64,000 bases of DNA from an uncultured Gammaproteobacteria bacterium (GCA_947258975.1 CAMYKK010000016.1:1-64000), one strand, 5' to 3'. Numbered from the stretch's first letter, positions 55,434-64,000 are shown. Program-made: numbers and translations. Notes: generated by a model from the letters alone, not told the origin.

Positions 55434-56051
55434 TCACTCGCTGGAATTGGAGATCAGCTGCACCAGCTCTACGGCATTTTTGACTTCCATCTTTTTTAAA
55501 ATCCGCGAGCGATGTAACTCGACCGTTCGCTCACTAATTCCAAGGTCGAGGGCGACGACTTTATTCGGCTTTCCGGCGGTGATCATGTCCATGATTTCGC
55601 GCTCCCTGTGGGTGAGCCGCATAACTCGTTGCTCGACCGCGCGGTGCTGGGTGACGCGGGTGTAGTTATCGCGCTCATTTTGCAGGGCCTGCCGCACGCA
55701 GTTCAATAACAGTTCCTGATTCACCGGCTTCTCAATGAAATCCATCGCTCCGTCCTGCAGTGCTTGTACCGCGGTGGGCACCGTCCCATGACCGCTCAAA
55801 AAGATGATTGGCATGGTAACGCCGCGTTCGAGCAACTGCTTTTGCACCGCGAGTCCGTCCATGTCCGGCATTTGCAGGTCAAGGATAACGCAACCACGGC
55901 ATGCGCAGTTCTCGGGACAGGATCTGAAAAAGTCCAGCGCTGAAGCGAAATGTACAATTTTGAATCCTTCGGATTCGAGCAACAACTTCAGACCCGCGCG
56001 CACCGCGTCATCGTCATCGATGATATAGACGATCGATGATTCGGACATCAA
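55434..56051 (-). CDS. fixJ: FixJ-type response regulator
   Basis: The product has 205 aa: a receiver with VYIIDDDDAV, Asp58 in VILDLQMPDMDG and Lys in EKPVNQE, then a LuxR-type HTH (MRLTHREREIMDMITAGKPNKVVALDLGISERTVELHR, split here only by reading). It is activated by phosphorylation and turns on target promoters. The start overlaps the fixL stop by four bases, so the pair is co-translated. In rhizobia FixLJ controls fixK and the cbb3 genes; the same logic is plausible here. Confidence 0.93.
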   Translation of the reverse strand: MMSESSIVYIIDDDDAVRAGLKLLLESEGFKIVHFASALDFFRSCPENCACRGCVILDLQMPDMDGLAVQKQLLERGVTMPIIFLSGHGTVPTAVQALQDGAMDFIEKPVNQELLLNCVRQALQNERDNYTRVTQHRAVEQRVMRLTHREREIMDMITAGKPNKVVALDLGISERTVELHRSRILKKMEVKNAVELVQLISNSSE

Positions 56052-57571
56052 TACATTGCTTCCATGATCGGTAGAGTGAAAGAAAAAGTAGCGCCGCCTG
56101 CTGCGTTTGATGTCGCTGACAGTACACCGTCGTGGGCTTCAATGATCCTGTGGCTGATGGACAAACCCAGTCCTGTACCGTTTTCTTTCGTTGTGTAGAA
56201 GGCGGTGAACAGGTTGGTCATATCGTCGGTGAATCCACAACCGGTGTCGCTGATTTTTACTAGTAGCGTATCGTCGTGTTTGCAGGTTTCTATATCCAGC
56301 TGCCGCAAATCACTGGCCTCCGTTGCTTCAATTGCGTTCCATACGAGATTCAGCACTACCTGTTCGACCTGTAATTGGTCGGCCCAAACACCGGGAAGAT
56401 GCTTGCCAAGATGCAGTTTCACATCGACTTCATTCATATGAATTTCGTGACTTACCATTGCCAACACGTCTTTTATGACCGCATTCAAGTGGACGATCTC
56501 TCGATCGAGCGCACCGGTCTTTACGAATTGGCGAAGTCGGCGAATGATGTTGCCGGCGCGTATTCCCTGCTCGGATATCTGACTCAAGGCGTCACCGATT
56601 ACGTCTTCTGGAATTTTATCTTTCTTGAATAGATTCTGGCATGCGTCGGCAAAACTAACGATGGCGGTCAACGGCTGATTGAGTTCGTGGGCGATCCCGG
56701 ATGCCATTTCCCCCAACGCGGCCAGGCGCGCGGCGTGTGCGTGTTCAGCCAGCCTCTCTCGTTCTCGCTTCTCCGACAAACGCCGTTCCGATGTGTCTCG
56801 AATAACGCCCGTAAACAACCGTCGGTCCGGTAACAACACTTCGCTGAGGCCCAATTCCATCGGAAACGTGCTGCCGTCTCTGCGGAGACCCATCAGCTCT
56901 CGCCCGCTTCCTATGACCTTGGCCTCGCCTGTGCGCAGGTAATTTTTAATATATCTATCATGTTCCTCGCGGTAAGGAGACGGCATCAATATTTTTACAT
57001 TCCGGCCTATCGCCTCTTGCGCGTCGTATCCAAAGAGCCTTTCCGCCGCCGGATTAATGGACTCGATGATACCTTCGGTGTCGATGGTGACAATACCTTC
57101 GATTGCAGTCTGGACGACAGCGTGCAGTCTGGCCGCATGTTCCTCGATCTCCCGTTGAGCGCGTTTCTTGCCGGTAATATCCAGTCCGGCGCCTATGATC
57201 CAGCGAACACGTCCATTGTCCTCACGTATTGACGAATTGAACCAGTGGACACAAATTCGCCGTCCGTCCTTGGTCAGCCAGTAGTTTTCATTCTCGTTGG
57301 GGACCGGCTTTTGGACGAGCTCGTCAAACACAGCCTTTACCTCATCCACCTGCTCGGGAAGCAACAGGCGGTCCCACACAAATTCGCCGATAACTTCGCC
57401 CCGGTCATATCCGGTGGCGGTTTCACATGCGTTATTGAAATAGACCACCCGGCCCTCCGGGTCCAGTGCGACCAACAGCACGCCGGTGTGGGCGAGTATC
57501 GCCGCCGCGGTTCCGGGCTCGGTGGCAAGCGGATCGAATTGTTGTGCCGGTTGTTGATGTTTTACCGTCAT
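56048..57571 (-). CDS. fixL: Haem-PAS oxygen-sensor histidine kinase FixL
   Basis: The product has 507 aa: PAS1 (about residues 22-135), PAS2 (about 146-260), a short coil, the HisKA region with His295 in SGIAHELNQPL, and the ATPase domain with NLVWNAIEA, DTGCGF and GTGLGLSI. PAS2 has the FixL haem features: proximal His204 in REEHDRYI and Arg224 in GSGRELMG, 20 residues apart as in the classical FixL. Oxygen binding should switch off kinase activity. No transmembrane segment is seen, so it is cytoplasmic. It is co-translated with fixJ. Confidence 0.93.
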   Translation of the reverse strand: MTVKHQQPAQQFDPLATEPGTAAAILAHTGVLLVALDPEGRVVYFNNACETATGYDRGEVIGEFVWDRLLLPEQVDEVKAVFDELVQKPVPNENENYWLTKDGRRICVHWFNSSIREDNGRVRWIIGAGLDITGKKRAQREIEEHAARLHAVVQTAIEGIVTIDTEGIIESINPAAERLFGYDAQEAIGRNVKILMPSPYREEHDRYIKNYLRTGEAKVIGSGRELMGLRRDGSTFPMELGLSEVLLPDRRLFTGVIRDTSERRLSEKRERERLAEHAHAARLAALGEMASGIAHELNQPLTAIVSFADACQNLFKKDKIPEDVIGDALSQISEQGIRAGNIIRRLRQFVKTGALDREIVHLNAVIKDVLAMVSHEIHMNEVDVKLHLGKHLPGVWADQLQVEQVVLNLVWNAIEATEASDLRQLDIETCKHDDTLLVKISDTGCGFTDDMTNLFTAFYTTKENGTGLGLSISHRIIEAHDGVLSATSNAAGGATFSFTLPIMEAMY

Positions 57572-57710
57572 TGCTCTGTGGGTGGCGAAAACACCGCGTC
57601 ATGGATGAGCGGAACCTTATCGCATATCCCGTGGATGGGGCCAACTTACTCTACCCGTGCGGGAAATGATGGTCGCAATTGGTGCTTGCGCCAGGCATGG
57701 AATATTAGTA

Positions 57711-57730
57711 TATTAGTGATCACTTATAAT
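57711..57730 (+). promoter_or_regulatory. Operator-like palindrome over a TATAAT -10
   Basis: TATTAGTGATCACTTATA (57711-57728) pairs with itself at eight of nine positions around AGTGATCACT. It overlaps TATAAT (57725-57730), which lies 55 bases before the TolC ATG. The -35 is poor, as expected for an activated or repressed promoter. Confidence 0.5.
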
Positions 57731-57785
57731 ATTAGCCGGCGTTCCTGCGTGGGCGCACAAAAACGAGTGGGCGGGGCTTATATAA

Positions 57786-59147
57786 ATGAAACGCTTGAAT
57801 TTGCTGGTTATCTGTATGTTGTGGTTCCATGGCGCCGCGTCTGCGGAGCCGTTCACTACCCTCGAGCAGGCGGTGGGCTATACCGTCGATCGGAATTTTT
57901 CACTGCGTGCCTCGGCACAGCAGCTTGCCACCGCCGAGGCCCAGATCGGCGTGGCGGAGTCGGCGCGTCGTCCCCAATTGATGATTCGTTACGCCTTTCA
58001 GGCCAGCGACAATCCATTGGACGCCTTTGCCGCGTCCCTGAATACGCGCACTGTTCAGGCGGAGGATTTCGATCCAGACCGCCTCAACGACCCGGATGTC
58101 AGTACCCTGTTCAGCGGTGCCGTGGCGCTCCAGTATTCGCTATATAACGGCGGGCGTACCGAGGCGGATATTGACAGCGCGCAAGGCAATTCCAACGCCA
58201 TAAGGCTGCAACACCGCAGGTTTTTGCAACGTTTGGCCTTCAATACCATGCGCGCTTATTACAACAGCCAAGCCGCTGAACACGGTGTAGTGATCGCCAA
58301 GGATGCAGAAACCGCCGCCAGGCGTCACGTCAAGACCACCCGCCAGCTAGTGAAGGAAGACCGCACCGTGAAATCGGATCAGCTCACCGCTGAGGTGAAT
58401 TGGTCGGCCTTCAAGAGTTTAACGACTCAATCCGCGACCGATCTGAAAGTGGCTTACAATCGGCTGAAGGTGGCGATGGGAATGCCCCAGACGCAAGCGA
58501 TCTCGGTTTCCCCGTTGAGTCTTGCATCAAACCCGGTACAACTGCGGGACGTCGGCAGCTACGAACAACAAGGCTTTGCGTCGCGTCTTGACCTGGAGGC
58601 GCTCAAAACGGCGCTGGACACGGCACGAGCGCAGATCCGCTCCGCCGAGGCGCGACTGCGCCCGCGGGTGGATTTGGTGGCGGATGCGACCCTATATCGG
58701 GATGATCCCCGCGTTAACGAGCCCTCGTGGCGAGTGATGGGAATGATAAGCCAGGATCTTTATACCGGTGGGCGTACCCGTAGCAGCGTCGACGCGGCGC
58801 GATCCCGCGCCGACACCATTCGTTATCAGCTCGAATCTCTCCGTCAGGAGATTCTTGGCGAGATCCACCAAGCCTATGACCGCGTCGGGGAGTCTCAAGC
58901 TCGACTCGAGATCGCGAAGGGCAATGTCGCCAGGGCCCGCCGTAACGTCAGGATGATCAGCGAACGCTATGGGCAGGGCCGTACCATCCTCATCGACTTG
59001 CTGGGCGCAGAACAGAGGCTTGTCGCGGCCCGTAACGAAGAACTCAACGCCCAGCAAGCATTGATGACCAACCTCGCGGCCCTTGGTTTGGCGGACGGCA
59101 GCCTGAACCCGCACGCCAAGTTCGGTGATCAAGGCACAACGCAGTGA
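57786..59147 (+). CDS. TolC family outer-membrane efflux protein
   Basis: The product has 453 aa with a signal peptide (LNLLVICMLWFHGAASA) and two internally similar halves of long helices and short barrel strands, typical of OEP/TolC. TLFSGAVALQYSLYNGG and SQDLYTGGRTRSSVD are the matching barrel segments of each half. It forms the exit channel of a tripartite pump. The stop overlaps the adaptor start (GTGA). It lies downstream of an operator-like site and is divergent from fixL. Confidence 0.9.
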   Translation: MKRLNLLVICMLWFHGAASAEPFTTLEQAVGYTVDRNFSLRASAQQLATAEAQIGVAESARRPQLMIRYAFQASDNPLDAFAASLNTRTVQAEDFDPDRLNDPDVSTLFSGAVALQYSLYNGGRTEADIDSAQGNSNAIRLQHRRFLQRLAFNTMRAYYNSQAAEHGVVIAKDAETAARRHVKTTRQLVKEDRTVKSDQLTAEVNWSAFKSLTTQSATDLKVAYNRLKVAMGMPQTQAISVSPLSLASNPVQLRDVGSYEQQGFASRLDLEALKTALDTARAQIRSAEARLRPRVDLVADATLYRDDPRVNEPSWRVMGMISQDLYTGGRTRSSVDAARSRADTIRYQLESLRQEILGEIHQAYDRVGESQARLEIAKGNVARARRNVRMISERYGQGRTILIDLLGAEQRLVAARNEELNAQQALMTNLAALGLADGSLNPHAKFGDQGTTQ

Positions 59148-59503
59148 GCGTGAGCAAGTGTCTGGCGGTGCTAGTAACGGGTGTGTTGCTTGCCGCCTGT
59201 CATCAAGCACCAACACCCAGTCCACAAGTCGAGCGGGCGTCGCTCGAACGCCGCACGGTCGAAATTGGACCGGCCAAAACCGGACAGATTCTGACCGCGC
59301 CCAAGGACGCGCTGCTTACCCGCGCTGGAATCCCGGGGGTGTTCGTGTACCGGCAGGGTATGGCGCGTTTCCAAATGGTCAAGGTTGGGCGAACCGTGCG
59401 GGCGTCAGTGGAGATTCTGAGTGGGCTTAACGGCGACGAGACGTTGGTGGTTGGTGATTTGAAATCGGTTTATGACGGTTCTCCGGTAATACCCACCAAG
59501 TGA
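59144..59503 (+). CDS. Miniature RND periplasmic adaptor, lipoprotein (internally shortened)
   Basis: The product has only 119 aa; family adaptors have 350-400. It keeps a lipoprotein signal (LAVLVTGVLLAAC, Cys19), a short spacer, then a segment from about residue 43 that resembles the C-terminal beta-barrel/membrane-proximal part of adaptors: ILTAPKDALLTRAGIPGVFV, VKVGRTVRASVEILSGLNGD and ETLVVGDLKSVYDGSPV. The lipoyl and helical-hairpin domains that contact TolC are absent, yet the frame is open and overlaps TolC. The GTG start is shared with the overlap. Either a decayed gene or a reduced adaptor; RND starts 16 bp after it. Confidence 0.75.
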   Translation: MSVSKCLAVLVTGVLLAACHQAPTPSPQVERASLERRTVEIGPAKTGQILTAPKDALLTRAGIPGVFVYRQGMARFQMVKVGRTVRASVEILSGLNGDETLVVGDLKSVYDGSPVIPTK

Positions 59504-59519
59504 TAAGGCCGAGAAATCA

Positions 59520-62500
59520 ATGAGCAATAACCATCAACCGCGCCCGGAGCCGCGCTTAAACGCAGCGGGACGTATCGCCAGCTATTTCATAGACAGCAAG
59601 CTCACAGTGCTGTTGGTGTTGTTTTCCTTTGTCGCGGGCCTCTTGGCGTTTCTGATTACACCACGTGAGGAGAATCCACAGATTGTGGTCCCCGCGGCCA
59701 ATGTCATGATCGAGAAGCCGGGGGCATCACCGAAAGAGGTCGAACAGCTGATTGTGAAGCCTCTGGAGGCAATTCTTCAGGGCATGTCGGGTATTGAACA
59801 CACATACGGTATTGCCATGGATTCACTGGGCGTGGTCAGCGTTCAGTTCGAGGTCGGTGAAGACAAAGAGGAATCGTTGGTCAAACTGTACGACCGGATT
59901 ATGAGTAATCTGGACCGCATTCCACCCGGCACGCAACAGCCCCTGGTCAAACCAGTGGACGTCGATGACGTGCCGATTCTTGTTATATCACTGTCCTCCC
60001 AGGTGCGAGACGATCTGCAGTTGCGGCGTATTGCCAACGATGTGCTGGAACACTTGCGCCAGGTGGACGGGACCTCGGCCTCCTTCGTGCATGGCGGACG
60101 CCGCCGCCAAATCAATGTGCATCTCGACCTGTCGCGAATGCGTGAATTCAATGTCGCGTTGGCGGATATCCGCCGGGTGTTGGAGGCCACCAACGTCGAT
60201 ATGCCCTCGGGGAAATTGATCAGCAGTAATCTCGAAGCAAAGGTGCGGGCCGGCGCGTTTCTTCGCGATGCCGACGATGTGGGTGAGTTGGTGGTAGCTG
60301 TGGACCGGCATCGCCCGGTGTATTTGAAACAAATCGCCCGCATCAGCGACGGAGCAGGTGACATTGAGCGTGTCCATCGCATTGGCTTCGGGTCCGCATA
60401 TACCGGTCAGCGGCCGGATGACTACGAGGTACCGGCGGTCGCTATTGCAATTGCCAAACGATCCGGGTCCAACGCGGTTGCGGTTGCCGATCACGTGATT
60501 GCGGAGTTGCAACGCGTGCGCCGGGATCGGGTGCCCGATGACGTCATCGTCAACGTGACCAGAAATGACGGCGAGCGGGCCAGGGACGCCGTGAATACCT
60601 TGATGGAACACTTGGTCATTGCCGTATCGACCATCATCCTGCTGTTAGTGGTGTTTCTGGGTTGGCGTGCCGCGGGTGTCGTCACTATAACGATTCCACT
60701 GATCCTGTTCATCACCTTGGCAGTGGGATTCGTGGCGGGCCAGAGCATTAATCGCATCACTTTGTTTGCGTTGATTCTCTCGCTCGGTCTGCTGGTGGAT
60801 GACTCGATCGTGGTCATCGAGAATATCTACCGGCATTACGGCGAAAAAGGTGCGGATCGCCTGAAAAGGGCGGTGTTCGCCGTCAATGAAATCGGCAAAC
60901 CCACGAATCTGGCAACTTTCACGGTAATCCTCGCGTTTTTACCGATGCTGTGGGTAACAGGGATGATGGGACCGTACATGGGGCCGATCCCGTTCAATGT
61001 GCCGGTGGCGATGATCACATCGCTGCTCATCGCCTATACCGTGGCGCCGTGGGCCGCGTACCGGTGGTTGAAGGTCAATGGACACGGCCATCAAAACGCC
61101 CCCGGAATTCTGGAACGCGGCTATGCGGCTGTCATGGCTTTGCTGCTCAAGGTCAGAATCGTGCGGGTATTGTTTTTCCTGGTGATATTGGCGTTGATGG
61201 GGATGGTGTTGGCGATGCCTGTTTACGACCTCGTGCGGTTCAAGATGCTTCCGAAAAACAACACCAATACATTGAATGTCACCGTCGATATGCCGGAAGG
61301 CACGGCGTTGGAGGATACCGACCGCGTGATGCGCTTGGTCGGGGATGTGCTGCGCGCAAATCCGGATGTCGAGACCTACGAGACGACGGTGGGTGAATCT
61401 GGGATCGTCGATTTTAGCGGTATGCTGCGCGGGAGTGGCCTAAAGCAGGGGGGGCACTTGGGCGAGGTGCGTGTGAATCTGCGGAACAAACACGTGCGAG
61501 AGCATAGTTCGATCGACATCGCTTTACGGTTGCGGCAGCCCATTGCCGCGGTCGCGAGCGAGACGGGGGCGACTATCAAACTGGTGGAAGATCCGCCCGG
61601 CCCCCCGGTACGCGCGACGATTCTTGCGGAATTATACGGGCCGGATTATCACCAGCTGCGACAGATTGCCGGCCAATTGCGCAAAGAAGTATTCATGGAA
61701 ACGTACGACGTCGTGGATATCGATGACTCAGTCGGAGATGATGTGCGTGAGTTCAAGATCGTCGTGAACCGAGAAAAGGCGGCCCTTGCCGGCATTCCGC
61801 CGCTTGACATAGCGCAGACATTGAGAACTTTTCTCGACGGCTTTGACGTCGGCACTGTACACATGGAATTAGAAAAGGAGCCGGTACCGATCCGTTTCCA
61901 GATCCCGACTTCGGATCGACGAAAACCAGAAGACTTGAAGCAGATATTTTTCATCACGCCCCAGGGACGACAGGTTCCTCTGAGCCGTATTGCCGATGTG
62001 GTCGAGGTCACTGCGCCGAAATCGATACATCACAAGGACCAAAGGCCGGTGGTGTACGTGACCGGCGAACTCGGGTCAACCAGCCAAGTGTATGCGGTGA
62101 TGGATATGTGGAAACATCTGCACAACAATCCGTTGCCTGGTGACGTCAAGCTGACCCAGTATTTTCTGGGAGAACCGGACGCGTCTAATTGGAGTTTGCG
62201 GTGGGACGGCGAGATGCGACTGACACTGGACGTGTTTCGGGATCTTGGCGCGGCATTTGGCGTCGCCATCTTGTTGATCTACTTGATACTGGTGGGCTAT
62301 TACCGATCATTTGTCATACCGCTGGTGGTGATGGGAGCCATTCCGCTTACAATTGTCGGAGTGTTTCCTGGGCATGCGGTCATGGGGCAATACTTCACGG
62401 CTACATCGATGATCGGGGTCATTGCTCTTGCCGGCATCGTGGTGCGTAACTCGCTATTGCTCATTGATTTTATCCTCGAGTACCGGAAACAGGGTCACCG

Positions 62501-62765
62501 GTTGGATGACGCAGTTCTGCAAGCGGGAATCACGCGCCTCAGACCGATCACGTTGACGGCGTTTGCGATCATTCTCGGAACGCTGGTGATGATTTTGGAT
62601 CCGGTGTTTGGTGGGTTGGCGATATCGCTGATCTTCGGTACCTTTGCATCAACGCTGCTCACACTTTTCGTGATTCCGCTTCTGTATTTCAGTGTGCAAA
62701 GATCATCTGTTGATCTGAGTCCCTCGCCAAGCGATCCTACTACGCGTCAAGTGATCGAAACCTAG
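59520..62765 (+). CDS. RND efflux pump, AcrB/HAE type
   Basis: The product has 1081 aa and the normal 12-helix, two-large-loop layout. FIDSKLTVLLVLFSFVAGLLAF is the first helix; GLLVDDSIVVIENIYRH in helix 4 has the proton-relay Asp pair. GIVVRNSLLLIDFILEYRKQG is the helix 10 equivalent, with Arg where AcrB has Lys. Family members expel drugs, metals or lipids from the periplasm through a TolC channel, using proton force. The length is typical and no break is seen, in contrast to its shortened adaptor. Substrate unknown. Confidence 0.92.
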   Translation: MSNNHQPRPEPRLNAAGRIASYFIDSKLTVLLVLFSFVAGLLAFLITPREENPQIVVPAANVMIEKPGASPKEVEQLIVKPLEAILQGMSGIEHTYGIAMDSLGVVSVQFEVGEDKEESLVKLYDRIMSNLDRIPPGTQQPLVKPVDVDDVPILVISLSSQVRDDLQLRRIANDVLEHLRQVDGTSASFVHGGRRRQINVHLDLSRMREFNVALADIRRVLEATNVDMPSGKLISSNLEAKVRAGAFLRDADDVGELVVAVDRHRPVYLKQIARISDGAGDIERVHRIGFGSAYTGQRPDDYEVPAVAIAIAKRSGSNAVAVADHVIAELQRVRRDRVPDDVIVNVTRNDGERARDAVNTLMEHLVIAVSTIILLLVVFLGWRAAGVVTITIPLILFITLAVGFVAGQSINRITLFALILSLGLLVDDSIVVIENIYRHYGEKGADRLKRAVFAVNEIGKPTNLATFTVILAFLPMLWVTGMMGPYMGPIPFNVPVAMITSLLIAYTVAPWAAYRWLKVNGHGHQNAPGILERGYAAVMALLLKVRIVRVLFFLVILALMGMVLAMPVYDLVRFKMLPKNNTNTLNVTVDMPEGTALEDTDRVMRLVGDVLRANPDVETYETTVGESGIVDFSGMLRGSGLKQGGHLGEVRVNLRNKHVREHSSIDIALRLRQPIAAVASETGATIKLVEDPPGPPVRATILAELYGPDYHQLRQIAGQLRKEVFMETYDVVDIDDSVGDDVREFKIVVNREKAALAGIPPLDIAQTLRTFLDGFDVGTVHMELEKEPVPIRFQIPTSDRRKPEDLKQIFFITPQGRQVPLSRIADVVEVTAPKSIHHKDQRPVVYVTGELGSTSQVYAVMDMWKHLHNNPLPGDVKLTQYFLGEPDASNWSLRWDGEMRLTLDVFRDLGAAFGVAILLIYLILVGYYRSFVIPLVVMGAIPLTIVGVFPGHAVMGQYFTATSMIGVIALAGIVVRNSLLLIDFILEYRKQGHRLDDAVLQAGITRLRPITLTAFAIILGTLVMILDPVFGGLAISLIFGTFASTLLTLFVIPLLYFSVQRSSVDLSPSPSDPTTRQVIET

Positions 62766-62843
62766 ACATATATTGCACCAGGGCAATCCGCGTTCATTCT
62801 TGCCAATTACACGGGAGACCCATATGTTGCTATAACCAAACGA

Positions 62844-62903
62844 CCCTGCGACCACGCGCAGGACAAGTCCCTTCGCCATCATCCGGGATCCGTGGTGCAA
62901 TAT
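62844..62903. repeat. 60-bp dispersed repeat, copy B
   Basis: Gap-free counterpart of 19276-19335, starting CCCTGCGACCACGCGCAG and ending CCGTGGTGCAATAT. Its last bases overlap the ATG of the M14 gene. A 14-base copy of the end, CCGTGGTGCAATAT, is also at 15050-15063, upstream of the propeller gene. Confidence 0.6.
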
Positions 62904-63693
62904 GCTGATTAGAAAATTATTGTTGATTGTGTCGGGTTGGCTTGCGGCCTGCAGTCATGGTCCGCCGGCGCCCCCTTACAGCGAAATACAAGCCACGCTC
63001 GCGGTACTGGCGCAAGACTACCCGGCTATTGCGCAGCGGCTCGAGTACGGCAAGAGTGTGGATGGCCGGAATCTTGCGGTCCTGCGCATTGCGACCTCGC
63101 CGTTGCGCAAATCTGCAAGGTCAGTGGTCATTCTCGGTGCCATTCATGGCGATGAGTATATGCATATTGTGGACCGGTTGGGAATATGGTTGCTGAGCGT
63201 ATCCGGTAAACCCTGGTTGCGCGGATTCCTTGCTCGTGGACACCGCATTTATATTGTCCCCATTGCCAATCCGGACGGATACGAGAACTGGCGCAACTGT
63301 CGATTCGGACCGCGCCGCAACAACGCCAACCGGGTGGATCTGAACCGCGATTTTGACGTGATATCCACCGGCGAAAAGAGATTGACTCAGCCCGAAACCC
63401 GGGGATTGATTGAACTGCTGGAACGAGAAGCGGCAAGCGTTCGCCTGGTCATGAATTATCATTGTTGTGCGGGGGCATTGGCTTATCCGGGTGGGCACTA
63501 CAAATTTTATATGCCGGATGAAGACAAACGACGCCACGTTGAGATCGCGCGCGAACTGCATGGCATACTATGGGGGGACATCGAGATCGGCGATTGGAAG
63601 TCTGTTGTGGACTACACGGGACTCGGCGTTGCCATTGATTACTTCTATCAGCGCCACCATGCCGTGTCTTTCCTATACGAAGGTGTTTCGTAG
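62902..63693 (+). CDS. M14-type zinc carboxypeptidase lipoprotein, interrupted by TAG
   Basis: The product up to the stop has 263 aa. It has a lipoprotein signal (KLLLIVSGWLAAC, Cys17) and zinc-peptidase residues His82 and Glu85 in IHGDEY, NPDGYE, Asn148-Arg149 and His187 in MNYHCCAG. Glu260 in FLYEGVS is the likely catalytic Glu. Translation stops at TAG 63691-63693, but the same frame continues for 24 codons (EDRFFAHHAKAWQFLLRRVV, then DVEW) to TGA 63766-63768. That tail looks like the normal end and overlaps the next gene by 7 bp. Hence a recent nonsense mutation, read-through or sequencing error. Confidence 0.72.
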   Translation: MLIRKLLLIVSGWLAACSHGPPAPPYSEIQATLAVLAQDYPAIAQRLEYGKSVDGRNLAVLRIATSPLRKSARSVVILGAIHGDEYMHIVDRLGIWLLSVSGKPWLRGFLARGHRIYIVPIANPDGYENWRNCRFGPRRNNANRVDLNRDFDVISTGEKRLTQPETRGLIELLEREAASVRLVMNYHCCAGALAYPGGHYKFYMPDEDKRRHVEIARELHGILWGDIEIGDWKSVVDYTGLGVAIDYFYQRHHAVSFLYEGVS

Positions 63694-63761
63694 GAAGATA
63701 GATTTTTTGCGCATCACGCCAAGGCGTGGCAGTTCTTGTTGCGCCGGGTTGTAGACGTAGA

Positions 63762-64000
63762 ATGGTGAGCGCCGAACCCATGCCCTGGCAATGGTATTGC
63801 CCGCTGCTGATGGTCGTCGGCCTGAGTCTGTTGATTATCTCCTGCGCCCCAAGGTCAACGCCGGTCCACCCGCATCCTCGTTACGGTTGGGTCAGCGACC
63901 GCGGTGCAGATCCGTACGATCAGGGAATCCGTATCATTTTACCGCCTGCCGCCCCCTCGATTCAGTACCGGTACCGGCCGCTGCCCACCACTGACGAGCG
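63762..64000 (+). CDS. Putative lipoprotein (partial, runs off right edge)
   Basis: The open frame begins MVSAEPMPWQWYCPLLMVVG and has a lipobox-like LLIISC (Cys at about residue 28), then a Pro/Arg/Tyr-rich part (HPHPRYGWVSDRGADPYDQG) up to the edge with no stop. It overlaps the extended end of the M14 frame by 7 bp (ATGGTGA), which suggests an operon. ATG 63780 is another start. No family recognised from about 80 residues. Confidence 0.45.
   Translation, partial: MVSAEPMPWQWYCPLLMVVGLSLLIISCAPRSTPVHPHPRYGWVSDRGADPYDQGIRIILPPAAPSIQYRYRPLPTTDE

Overview
The window looks like a chromosome segment of a free-living gammaproteobacterium, probably from an uncultured or sparsely sampled lineage. 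This is inferred from HflD, a FadE of 815 aa (the E. coli size), an Fnr whose cluster cysteines keep the E. coli spacing, a full CcmABCDEFGHI set and a cbb3 oxidase operon. Base composition looks moderately GC-rich. No rRNA or tRNA gene, CRISPR array, phage or intact insertion sequence was seen.

Layout. 1-5000: a membrane glycosyltransferase cut by the left edge, a small exported His/Gly-rich protein, then an S9 peptidase, an AstE-like amidohydrolase and hflD packed together. 5100-18500: a lipid block (fadE, a long-chain acyl-CoA ligase, a crotonase-family protein, a membrane-anchored lipase) followed by a DUF1302 / DUF1329 / BNR-propeller / MMPL-type RND set that looks like an envelope transport machine. 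18500-26700: pcm, fumC, an MDR oxidoreductase, an unusual FeoB-like protein, an FMN reductase and panB. 26700-33800: the complete ccm operon on the minus strand. 34300-43200: pdxH, a tandem universal stress protein, a zinc-ribbon protein, a Pat-type acyl-CoA synthetase/acetyltransferase, a haem lipoprotein, a PHA synthase and a host-attachment-family protein. 43600-57600: a respiratory block with yip1-ccoNOQP-small membrane protein-ccoG-ccoH and a hemerythrin on plus, and ccoI-ccoS, fnr, a lone receiver and fixJ-fixL on minus. 57700-64000: a TolC / miniature adaptor / RND pump operon and a damaged M14 peptidase beside a lipoprotein gene cut by the right edge.

How it fits together. The strongest theme is oxygen-limited respiration. 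A FixL with the haem-PAS His/Arg pair, FixJ, an extra receiver and an Fe-S Fnr lie beside the cbb3 genes, with ccm supplying haem attachment. Reading by eye gives five TTGAT-N4-ATCAA-like boxes, each with a -10-like hexamer at class II Fnr spacing. They stand before pdxH, the haem lipoprotein, the host-attachment gene, yip1-cco and the lone receiver. A sixth box before the hemerythrin gene has no clear -10. This suggests an Fnr regulon that also reaches genes of unclear respiratory role.

Two loci near the right end are structurally odd: an RND adaptor reduced to 119 aa, and an M14 peptidase interrupted by an in-frame TAG 24 codons before its natural end. A family of small hairpin repeats is scattered through the window, including one array of seven 24-bp units.
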